From contig JAZKZG010000094.1 in NCBI GenBank assembly GCA_045612565.1, positions 16,994 to 80,993 on the forward strand: 64,000 bases of DNA, in the 5' to 3' direction. Of this stretch, positions 45,716 through 52,920 are shown one piece after another (the stretch's first letter is position 1; each line of letters begins with the position of its first letter). This DNA comes from RGIG9041 sp045612565. GTDB taxonomy: Bacteria; Bacillota; Clostridia; Oscillospirales; QAKW01. A model generated the notes under the pieces. That model did not search any database. It was not told the origin of the DNA and saw only the letters and a program-made list of their open reading frames with translations. The position numbers were made by a program, and so were the translations under genes.

Positions 45716-47518
45716 ATGAAAAAGTTTTTATCCATCATTATGGTGTTGGCAATAGTTCTTTCTTTGTGTGTTACCGCTTTTGCGGCAGATAACAAAGGTT
45801 CTATCACCATCACTAACGCAACCATCGACGAAACCTACGCAATCTACAAAATCTTCGATGCAACTATCAGCAAGGATGCCGGTGGAAACACAAAAGCGGT
45901 TTCCTATAGTATTACAACCGACAACCAATTCTTTGCCGCTCTCTTCGGTGCTGACGGCAAGACAGAAAACCTCTTCTTTGTGTACAATAGCAACACAGGC
46001 TCTGTTACAAAGAAGGAAGGTGTCAACGATGCAGAACTGATAAAGTATCTGACCGAATTAGTTGAAAACGGCACTTACGCCACTGCCGCTACACCTGTCA
46101 AGGCTACCAATGAAGAAGTGAAGTTTGAGGATCTGCCCTATGGTTATTACTTAATCACCAGTTCTTTGGGCACAACTGTAACTATCAACTCAAATACTCC
46201 TGACGTTAAAGTAATTGATAAAAACCAGAAGCCCGGCAGCGGTTTTGATAAACTGATACAAAACGGTGTGGATGTTAACGGAGATCCCATTTGGGCTGAA
46301 TCTAACTCCGCTAATATAGCTGACGAGGTAACTTACAAAATTTCTTTTGAAGCAACCAATTACGACGGCGAAAACAAGATCAAGTACTACCAGATTCATG
46401 ATGAAAAGGGCGAAGCAATCTGGGCAGAATTTAACAGTTTTGAAGTTTATGTTGACGGTGTGAAACTTGAGAGAGGTTACTATCTGTCTCAGGGCGGAAA
46501 TAATACTGATAACTGGGAATATTTCGGCGACTGGACCGGTACAGAGAAGAATCGTAACAACGCACAGTGGTACCTGGTACATCTGGACTATGACAAGTTC
46601 CGTATCACTATTCCGTGGTTGGAAAATCACACTCTTTCCAATGTTACCAACGATGTTGGAGAAATCACATCTTATTCTGTGAACTTCCCCGAGAATGCCG
46701 AATCTAAATTTGATTCTCCCGTTCAGGTAGAGATTATCTACAAAGCGGTAGTTGAAGCAAATGCTGCTATCGGTGATACAACCCATGGTAACCGTTACAA
46801 CAAGGCTTATGCTTCTTGGACAAGTGAACACGAAACTGATTCTACCAAACCTGAAGAGGTTGTAACCTATGTTTACGGTATCGGCTTACTTAAAGACGAC
46901 ATTGCTACCCGTGAGAATTTGGCAGGTGCTAAGTTCCGTATCTACAAGGATGAGGCATGTACTCAGCCACTCAATGTAATTCCTACAAAGATTGACGGTG
47001 TTTACATCGTTGATAGTTTAGGTACCGCTGCGGAAAATATTAGCGGCATTATGCAAGAAACCACTCGTAAACTGTACGAGGCATATCTGGCAGAATATTT
47101 GAAGGATGATAACGGTAATACTATTGAAAAGAATAACCTTGTTGTCTCACAGGCTAACGGTAAGTTGGCTATCCTTGGTCTTAAGGAAGGCGCTTACTAC
47201 CTTAAGGAAGTAGAGGCTCCCGACGGCTATAACGCTCTGACTCAGCCTGTTAAATTTGAGGCAGGTAAAGATATCCGCCCATTCAGCATATTTGCTGACG
47301 AGAACGGCAATGTTGCTGATATTCAGGAAGAAGATGGTGTACATACCGAAAATCGTTACGACCTGACACATACTGTTGTTCACAACAGCAAGGGTGTTGT
47401 GTTGCCTTCTACAGGCGGTATGGGAACTTTCTGGCTTATTACCATCGGCACTTTACTTGCTATTGGCTTTGCTGTGTTCCTTATCACTCACAAAAAGATG
47501 TCTGTTTATACTGACTAA
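45716..47518 (+). CDS. Major pilin (SpaA/FctA-like, isopeptide-forming, LPXTG)
   Basis: 600 residues. Signal peptide to about CVTAFAAD (24). The first domain ends with VKVIDKNQKPG, which corresponds to the pilin-motif Lys used for cross-linking subunits. Central domains have the fimbrial-isopeptide layout (EVTYKISFEATNYDG) and a final Cna-B-like domain holds an E-box (AYYLKEVEAPDGYN). The sorting signal is VVLPSTGGMG, then hydrophobic stretch and HKK tail. A class C sortase would join LPST-Thr to the Lys of the next pilin. RBS GAAAGG precedes ATG 45716; a GC-rich hairpin follows at 47544. Confidence 0.93.
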   Translation: MKKFLSIIMVLAIVLSLCVTAFAADNKGSITITNATIDETYAIYKIFDATISKDAGGNTKAVSYSITTDNQFFAALFGADGKTENLFFVYNSNTGSVTKKEGVNDAELIKYLTELVENGTYATAATPVKATNEEVKFEDLPYGYYLITSSLGTTVTINSNTPDVKVIDKNQKPGSGFDKLIQNGVDVNGDPIWAESNSANIADEVTYKISFEATNYDGENKIKYYQIHDEKGEAIWAEFNSFEVYVDGVKLERGYYLSQGGNNTDNWEYFGDWTGTEKNRNNAQWYLVHLDYDKFRITIPWLENHTLSNVTNDVGEITSYSVNFPENAESKFDSPVQVEIIYKAVVEANAAIGDTTHGNRYNKAYASWTSEHETDSTKPEEVVTYVYGIGLLKDDIATRENLAGAKFRIYKDEACTQPLNVIPTKIDGVYIVDSLGTAAENISGIMQETTRKLYEAYLAEYLKDDNGNTIEKNNLVVSQANGKLAILGLKEGAYYLKEVEAPDGYNALTQPVKFEAGKDIRPFSIFADENGNVADIQEEDGVHTENRYDLTHTVVHNSKGVVLPSTGGMGTFWLITIGTLLAIGFAVFLITHKKMSVYTD

Positions 47519-47543
47519 TTTTTGACTTACAAAAATATCGGGT

Positions 47544-47571
47544 GGGAGGAGAGAAGTTCTGCTCTCCTCCC
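47544..47571 (+). other. GC-rich intercistronic hairpin between major pilin and sortase
   Basis: GGGAGGAGAG (47544-47553) and CTCTCCTCCC (47562-47571) form a perfect ten-base stem with an eight-base loop. No T run follows, so it is not a standard terminator. It may stabilise the pilin mRNA 3' end or lower downstream expression. Confidence 0.7.
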
Positions 47572-47600
47572 GCTAAAACTATAACAGAAAGGAGATGCCT

Positions 47601-48467
47601 ATGAGAAAGCATAAGACTGTAATTATTTTAACCGTTGGTTTTTTGGTAGGTATCTGCATTCTGTTATATCCCGCATCCAGTGATTTTTGGAACAGCAAAA
47701 CCCAAAGCCGAGCAATTACTGACTATGAATCTGTTTTGGATACCCTTGATGAAAATGACTACAATGCTCTTTTTGAAAGTGCCCATGCTTACAACAAGGC
47801 GTTGTATGAAACGAATTATCCGTTGATAGATTATAGAAAAGTGCCGGGGTACTACGACACTCTTCGCATAACCGATAATGATATGATAGGCTATTTGAAG
47901 ATTGAGCGTATTGGCGTGGAACTTCCAATTTACCACGGCACATCGGACGATGTTCTTAACAGAGGTGTAGGTCATCTGGAAGGGAGCAGTTTGCCTGTGG
48001 GCGGAGAAAATACCCATAGTGTTATGTCTGCTCATAGGGGATTGCCCAGTTCAAAACTGTTTACCGAACTTGACCGTGTAGAAAAGGGCGATACCTTTCA
48101 GATTGTAATACTGAACCAAGTTCTGACATATCAAGTTGATTTTATAAAAGTAATAGAACCTAATGATGTTTCGGATTTGAATATTATTGAAGGCGGTGAC
48201 TATTGCACTCTGTTTACCTGCACACCCTATGGCATCAATACACATAGGTTGCTGGTACGGGGCGTAAGAATTGAAACAATCAAAGAAAAACCTATGATTT
48301 ATGTCTCCAACGAGGCATTTCGTATAGAACCGCTATTGGTAACTCCTGCGGTTGCGGCACCTATGCTTTTGGTGTTACTGATTCACTTGCTTGTTAAGTA
48401 TAGAGAACCGCCTAAAAATACGCAACAAAAGAAAAAAGAGGAAGGAGGTACAGAAAGTGACCCGTAA
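47601..48467 (+). CDS. Class C (pilin-polymerising) sortase
   Basis: 288 residues from ATG 47601 with AAAGGAG eight bases upstream (ATG 47595 is too close to the site). Membrane helices at both ends (about 7-24 and 244-266), as in class C enzymes. The catalytic His lies in SAHRGLPSSKLF, Cys207 in TLFTCTPYGINTHRL, and Arg in the same segment. The DP/DF(W) lid region near the N-terminus is present (SSDFWNSK). It should polymerise the pilin of the preceding gene by transpeptidation at LPSTG. The next gene starts inside its end (GTG 48457). Confidence 0.93.
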   Translation: MRKHKTVIILTVGFLVGICILLYPASSDFWNSKTQSRAITDYESVLDTLDENDYNALFESAHAYNKALYETNYPLIDYRKVPGYYDTLRITDNDMIGYLKIERIGVELPIYHGTSDDVLNRGVGHLEGSSLPVGGENTHSVMSAHRGLPSSKLFTELDRVEKGDTFQIVILNQVLTYQVDFIKVIEPNDVSDLNIIEGGDYCTLFTCTPYGINTHRLLVRGVRIETIKEKPMIYVSNEAFRIEPLLVTPAVAAPMLLVLLIHLLVKYREPPKNTQQKKKEEGGTESDP

Positions 48468-49326
48468 AATCACAACCTTTTGTGTAACAATATTACTGCT
48501 TTTAACTTGTTATTTATCGGCTTTTGCAGAAGAATTCGACCAAAGCAAAACCGGGTCTATATCTGTTACGCTTATCGAACAAAAACAACCGATTGTTGGA
48601 GCAGAACTTAGTGTCTATTATGTTGCAACCGCTTTATTGGATGCAGACAGAAATTTGATTTATGACTATACTAAAGAATTTAAACAGATTGATACTGCAA
48701 TTGATGATACGTCACTTGCCGCAAAACTGGATGCGTTTGTATCTTTGCACAGTGTACCTTCTGTTAAAATAACAACCGATACTGACGGCACGGCGTTGTG
48801 CAAAGAACTTCCTTTAGGACTTTATTTTGTCAAGCAGACAGGTGCAGTAGAAGGCTTTTCACCCTGTACGCCCTTCCTTGTAACAGTTCCTAATGAAAAG
48901 AATGGTGTATATGTGTACGATGTAAACGCTTCTCCAAAAACAGAAGTCGAAAGACTCACTTCTATCACCATAAAAAAGGTGTGGAATACCGATAAATCCA
49001 CCGAGGCAACTCAAAGTGTTACCGTTCAGTTGCTTAAAAGTGGAAATGTAGTCAAGACGGCAATTCTTGATGTTAAAAACGATTGGCAAGTAACTTATGA
49101 CGATATGCCTGTAAGCGATGCTTACAGTGTCAAAGAAGTAGACGTGCCGAAAGGGTTTACTGCAACTTATAAGCAAAACGGTTATATTTTCACAGTTACT
49201 AATACTTCGACTTTAATACAAACCGGTCAGTTGATGTGGCCGATTCCTGCGTTGGCAATGGGCGGTATGCTTTTAATTGCGGTAGGTATTGTGCTGTTAC
49301 AGAAAAAGAGGAAAACAAATGCGTAA
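48457..49326 (+). CDS. Minor pilin with Cna-B-type domain and LIQTG sorting signal
   Basis: 289 residues from GTG 48457, eight bases after GGAGG (48444-48448), overlapping the sortase stop. Signal peptide to about LSAFAEE. A pilin N-domain (TGSISVTLIEQKQPIVGAEL) is followed by a Cna-B-like domain (ITIKKVWNTDKSTEATQSVT) with an E-box-like YSVKEVDVPKGFT. The C-terminus has LIQTG in place of LPXTG, then WPIPALAMGG, hydrophobic stretch and KKRK tail. It is probably the basal or minor pilin that ends the fibre and moves it to the wall. The variant motif might be read by the second sortase, whose gene overlaps its end. Confidence 0.88.
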   Translation: MTRKITTFCVTILLLLTCYLSAFAEEFDQSKTGSISVTLIEQKQPIVGAELSVYYVATALLDADRNLIYDYTKEFKQIDTAIDDTSLAAKLDAFVSLHSVPSVKITTDTDGTALCKELPLGLYFVKQTGAVEGFSPCTPFLVTVPNEKNGVYVYDVNASPKTEVERLTSITIKKVWNTDKSTEATQSVTVQLLKSGNVVKTAILDVKNDWQVTYDDMPVSDAYSVKEVDVPKGFTATYKQNGYIFTVTNTSTLIQTGQLMWPIPALAMGGMLLIAVGIVLLQKKRKTNA

Positions 49327-49900
49327 ATGGATAGGTGTAATATGTGTTTTCCTTGGTGTTGTTTGCATACTGAGTTCTGTCGGCTTGATAGTATACAATA
49401 GGTGGCAAGACAAAAATTCAAAAAAGACAGCTCAATCTCTTCTTGAGGATATACGAAGTATAACCGATGAGAAAACACCCGGACCTGAATATACAGAAAT
49501 GGCTACCATTAAAGTGGACGATTATGACTGTATCGGCGTTCTTTCGGTTCCTGTATTAGATTTAGAATTGCCTGTTTTAACAGATTGGAGTTATGCAAAG
49601 TTAAAGAAAGCACCGTGTCATTACTATGGGTCATATTACGAAAAAGATTTTGTTATCGCCGCTCATAATTATAAATCACATTTTGGCAGATTATCCGGTT
49701 TACAAGCGGGAGATATTGTTGTGTTTACCGATGTGGGCGGAACGGCGCACTACTATGAAGTTGTGATTTTGGAAACTCTGCCAAAAACCGCAACAAAAGA
49801 AATGATTACAAGCGGATTTGACCTTTCGTTATATACTTGTACATTAGGCGGCGGTAGCCGTGTTACAGTGCGTTGTAACGCTGTTAAGGATAGTGACTGA
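49319..49900 (+). CDS. Second sortase of the pilus locus
   Basis: 193 residues from ATG 49319, overlapping the minor-pilin stop. One N-terminal helix (about 5-24), then a sortase fold with His in FVIAAHNYKSHFG, Cys174 in LSLYTCTLGGG and Arg in SRVTVRC. It lacks the C-terminal helix of class C enzymes, so it is more likely a housekeeping- or anchor-type sortase. A role in attaching the finished pilus, perhaps through the LIQTG of the minor pilin, is inferred from position. A terminator follows at 49931. Confidence 0.9.
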   Translation: MRKWIGVICVFLGVVCILSSVGLIVYNRWQDKNSKKTAQSLLEDIRSITDEKTPGPEYTEMATIKVDDYDCIGVLSVPVLDLELPVLTDWSYAKLKKAPCHYYGSYYEKDFVIAAHNYKSHFGRLSGLQAGDIVVFTDVGGTAHYYEVVILETLPKTATKEMITSGFDLSLYTCTLGGGSRVTVRCNAVKDSD

Positions 49901-49930
49901 TATAGGATTTTGTATCAACAAAGCATAATA

Positions 49931-49962
49931 AAAACGGAACGAAATCGTTCCGTTTTTTATTT
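49931..49962. terminator. Terminator between pilus locus and PHP operon
   Basis: AAAACGGAACGA / TCGTTCCGTTTT, then a T run. A and T runs on both sides suggest it serves both converging operons. Confidence 0.9.
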
Positions 49963-50835
49963 AAAAAACTTATAGTAATCAACGCTACCCACGCTTTTTA
50001 GGCTGTGAGCATCGGAGCCACAGGTGAGAGTTACACCTTTATCTCTTGCGTAGTCAACAAACCATTTCTGAAAATCATAGAAAAAGCCGTCACGTTGCCG
50101 TTTTTGCAAAAGCGTTTCGTCTTTTGGGTGTATACCGGTAAGATCAATAACAGCGTTTTTGTTGGCGCATACTTTTACAAGTTCTGATGCGCCTTCTTTC
50201 ATTATATTAATATGCTCTTTTTTAGCGTTAAACCAACTGTAACTGTTTACAGCATTTGAGTGTGCTGCAAAAAAGTGACCGACGATTGCAGGAAAGTCCG
50301 CCCGTTTTATTGCATTTATCTGCGATTCGTACATTGTTTCAAGTATCTTTTCGGTTCCGCCCGTCGCCTCCTCGCACTTTGTGTAATATCCGCTTTCATA
50401 TATAGTTTCAATACACGCGCTGTATGTCACTTCAACACATTTTAGCGGTAAAAGCGGATGATAGTTAAGCGTCAGCGTCACCGCATCAAGCGTGTCCTTT
50501 GTCTTTTGACTAAAAATATCCGCCGATGAATGACCCTCGGTATCAAGAATATCTGCCTCGGTTGACAGCAGTATTTTAACATCGGTGTCAAGCGCGGCTA
50601 TCTCATCGCGCAACTGCAAAAAAATACTCTCATCGCTGTCTTCGTACAGCGTCATTGATGCGTCACTCACTTTTTTGTGAAAGTGCGGTGTTAAAATTAT
50701 CTGTTCAATTCCGCGCTCTTTTGCTGTCTTTGCAATATTGGCAACCGTCATTTCGGGTTTGCCGTCGCAAAGATGCGTGTGCACGTGTGCGTCGGTTTTG
50801 TCAAATGTAATTATTTTGTTAAGGTTTGTTATCAT
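49957..50835 (-). CDS. PHP-domain phosphoesterase (first copy)
   Basis: 292 residues. H17 and H19 in DAHVHTHLCDGKPE, ILTPHFHKK, STEADILD, IVGHFFAAH and LTCGSDAHS make up the metal-binding set of the PHP family (HisK/HisJ-like histidinol phosphatases and related phosphoesterases). No histidine-biosynthesis genes are nearby, so the substrate is open. It overlaps the other PHP gene by four bases and is last in the csaB-ruvX-apbE operon. Confidence 0.85.
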   Translation of the reverse strand: MITNLNKIITFDKTDAHVHTHLCDGKPEMTVANIAKTAKERGIEQIILTPHFHKKVSDASMTLYEDSDESIFLQLRDEIAALDTDVKILLSTEADILDTEGHSSADIFSQKTKDTLDAVTLTLNYHPLLPLKCVEVTYSACIETIYESGYYTKCEEATGGTEKILETMYESQINAIKRADFPAIVGHFFAAHSNAVNSYSWFNAKKEHINIMKEGASELVKVCANKNAVIDLTGIHPKDETLLQKRQRDGFFYDFQKWFVDYARDKGVTLTCGSDAHSLKSVGSVDYYKFFK

Positions 50836-51599
50836 AACAGTGCACTCCTGTACGGTTCTGTTTTTAAAAGTGTATCAAGCATATCTCCCACGTTTTCGGG
50901 CTTGTGCGCATCAGAGCCATAGTAAAACTCGAGCCCCAATTCAAGCGCACGCTGTGTAATGTACTCGCTTGGGTACATTTTTGTTAAATCCCCGCTTGCA
51001 AAGTGTGGATTGATTTCAAGACGCAGTCTGTTTTGCTTTATTGCAATCAGCGCTTTGTCAATGTCATCTGCAATGTTATTTTCTAAAAAACCGTCGTCTG
51101 CCAAAGGAAATCTGTCAGGGCGTGAAAACACCCATTTGTACATATCAATGTGAGCAATCGCATCAAAATATCCGCTTTTTGCCGCCGATTCGGTATTTTC
51201 CATCATCGCGCGTGCGTATTCGGTTTGTGTTTTTACTTTGCTGAATATGTCGGCATTTTTTATTGCGTGGAGATGCGACGAGCCAATTACCCAGTCAAAC
51301 TTATTGTTGCAAAGCACCGCTTTGACCTCGTTTTCAATAGACGGGTGCCAATCAACCTCAATTCCGACACGCACAGTTATAATGTTTTTGTACTGCTTTG
51401 CGAGTTTACGTGCTGTTTTGCAATACTGTGCCACTTTGCCGTGCGGTATGCGGTCACTTGCGCTCGAACACAAAAGCGGCATATGGTCAGTTATGCAGAT
51501 TTCTTTAATACCGCGTTCAAGTGCGCGTTTTACAAATGCGTCAAACCCGGTGTCATCATTTATTATCTGAGGATGTGTGTGATAGTCGTGCAAAATCAT
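50832..51599 (-). CDS. PHP-domain phosphoesterase (second copy, HisJ-like)
   Basis: 255 residues. H7 and H9 in LHDYHTHPQI, EICITDHMPLL, VGIEVDWHP, IGSSHLHAI, AIAHIDMY and FYYGSDAHKPENVG are the nine-ligand set of histidinol-phosphatase-like PHP enzymes. It is more similar to HisJ than its neighbour, but again without his genes around. It overlaps the neighbouring genes by four bases on both sides, in a tightly coupled operon. The pair probably arose by duplication followed by divergence. Confidence 0.88.
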   Translation of the reverse strand: MILHDYHTHPQIINDDTGFDAFVKRALERGIKEICITDHMPLLCSSASDRIPHGKVAQYCKTARKLAKQYKNIITVRVGIEVDWHPSIENEVKAVLCNNKFDWVIGSSHLHAIKNADIFSKVKTQTEYARAMMENTESAAKSGYFDAIAHIDMYKWVFSRPDRFPLADDGFLENNIADDIDKALIAIKQNRLRLEINPHFASGDLTKMYPSEYITQRALELGLEFYYGSDAHKPENVGDMLDTLLKTEPYRSALL

Positions 51600-52510
51600 T
51601 TTGTTATCATCTCCGCTTTAAAGTCATCGTCGCAAAGTTCAAAATCGTCTTTCAGACCCTCTGTGTAATATACCGTGTCATCGGTTATGAGTATCATCTC
51701 AAAATCGTTTTGTCTGTAAAGATCGGTCGCCTTTTCAACACCCATAACATATACCGCTGTCGAATATGCATCGGCAAGGGTATCGTCGGGAGTTATGATT
51801 GTAGACGAGATAATGCCACTGTCGGCAGGTGCGCACGTTTCGGGGTCGATTATGTGGTGATAGCGCACACCGTCTTTTTCAAAATACCGCTGATATCCGC
51901 CCGAGGTTACAACTGCCGTGTCCTCAGCCGATATACTCGCAATAATATCATCGGTTTTTATCGGGTGCTGTATGCCCACCTGCCACTTTGTGCCGTCACT
52001 GTCGCGACCAACAAGACATACGTTTCCGCCAAGCGATATTGCGGCACTCGTCACTCCGTTTTGTTTTAAAAGCGAACGTACTTTACTTGCGGCATAGCCT
52101 TTGCCCACCGCACCAAAGCCGATTTTGTTTTCTGCCTTTGCCGCCGTTATCTGCGCGTCTGTCGGTACACTGTCCTGCCATAAATCATAAACCGCCTGAT
52201 GACCCACATAAAATGCACCGCCCGTCTGTTTGCTATATTCTGCACATTTTATCGTCAATTCCTTGAACTCCGCAGAAAGATTTTTTGTATCCCCACGGTT
52301 ATAGGTGTTTGTCTGCGAGTCTTTATTTGTAAGCGACAGCATCTCATCAATTCGCAAAACCTCGGTCTCGATTTCTTTTGTGAGGTCATTACCGTAAACA
52401 GTTGCGCTCATGAATGTGTCCATAGCAAAAAAGTCGGTACTGTAGACAGATTGCCTACAGCCCGACATTAACAAAACTATACATATTAATATAGGTAAAA
52501 GTTTTTTCAT
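51596..52510 (-). CDS. apbE: FAD:protein FMN transferase (ApbE)
   Basis: 304 residues. A lipoprotein signal peptide with lipobox LMSGC (Cys18) puts it on the outer face of the membrane. The ApbE core is present: FFAMDTFMSATVYG, FGAVGKGYAASKV, ISLGGNVCLVG, then HHIIDPETCAPA and SSTIITPDDTLADAYST (Mg/FAD site). It attaches FMN to a Thr of target proteins such as Rnf/Nqr subunits or extracellular flavoproteins; no obvious target gene is in the window. It overlaps ruvX and the second PHP gene by four bases. Confidence 0.94.
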   Translation of the reverse strand: MKKLLPILICIVLLMSGCRQSVYSTDFFAMDTFMSATVYGNDLTKEIETEVLRIDEMLSLTNKDSQTNTYNRGDTKNLSAEFKELTIKCAEYSKQTGGAFYVGHQAVYDLWQDSVPTDAQITAAKAENKIGFGAVGKGYAASKVRSLLKQNGVTSAAISLGGNVCLVGRDSDGTKWQVGIQHPIKTDDIIASISAEDTAVVTSGGYQRYFEKDGVRYHHIIDPETCAPADSGIISSTIITPDDTLADAYSTAVYVMGVEKATDLYRQNDFEMILITDDTVYYTEGLKDDFELCDDDFKAEMITK

Positions 52511-52920
52511 CGTTTCGAGTCCAGATAGTCTTGCAAAATTATTTTTGCAGCAAGTGTATCGATTGTGTTTTTGCGCTTTTTGCCGCGAACATCGGTGATG
52601 TTCATATACTGTGCCGCCGCCATTGTTGTCATACGCTCGTCAAACAAAACAATTTCGGTATCGGGCAAAAGATTTTGTAAAAGTTCTTTGAATTTCAGTG
52701 TATGCTCCACCCTGAAGCCTGAACTTCCGTCCATATTTTTGGGAAGTCCCAAAACAATTTTTTCGGCACCGCGCTCATGATAGATTTCTGCCACCTTCTC
52801 GGCACACTTTTCGGGGTCGCTTTCTACAACGTTGCCCACCGATGATGCCAGAAACTCGGTCTCGTCACTAATTGCAACGCCTGTGCGTCGGTTTCCGTAA
52901 TCAAGTCCTAAAATTCTCAT
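52507..52920 (-). CDS. ruvX: Putative pre-16S rRNA nuclease / Holliday junction resolvase (RuvX/YqgF)
   Basis: 137 residues, normal for the family. The RNase H-like fold starts ILGLDYGNRRTGVAISDE, continues IVLGLPKNMDGSSG and VLFDERMTTMAAAQ, and ends with KKRKNTIDTLAAKIILQDYL, which supplies the acidic catalytic residues. YqgF proteins mature the 16S rRNA 5' end. Sits between the GT-csaB fusion and apbE with four-base overlaps. Confidence 0.95.
   Translation of the reverse strand: MRILGLDYGNRRTGVAISDETEFLASSVGNVVESDPEKCAEKVAEIYHERGAEKIVLGLPKNMDGSSGFRVEHTLKFKELLQNLLPDTEIVLFDERMTTMAAAQYMNITDVRGKKRKNTIDTLAAKIILQDYLDSKR

Noticed and set aside
46190..46831. 213-residue antisense ORF inside the major pilin gene
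   Set aside because: A shadow of the pilin reading frame; no start signals.
51150..52069. Overlapping plus-strand ORFs opposite the PHP and apbE genes
   Set aside because: They mirror strongly coding minus-strand genes with intact family motifs; no independent evidence.
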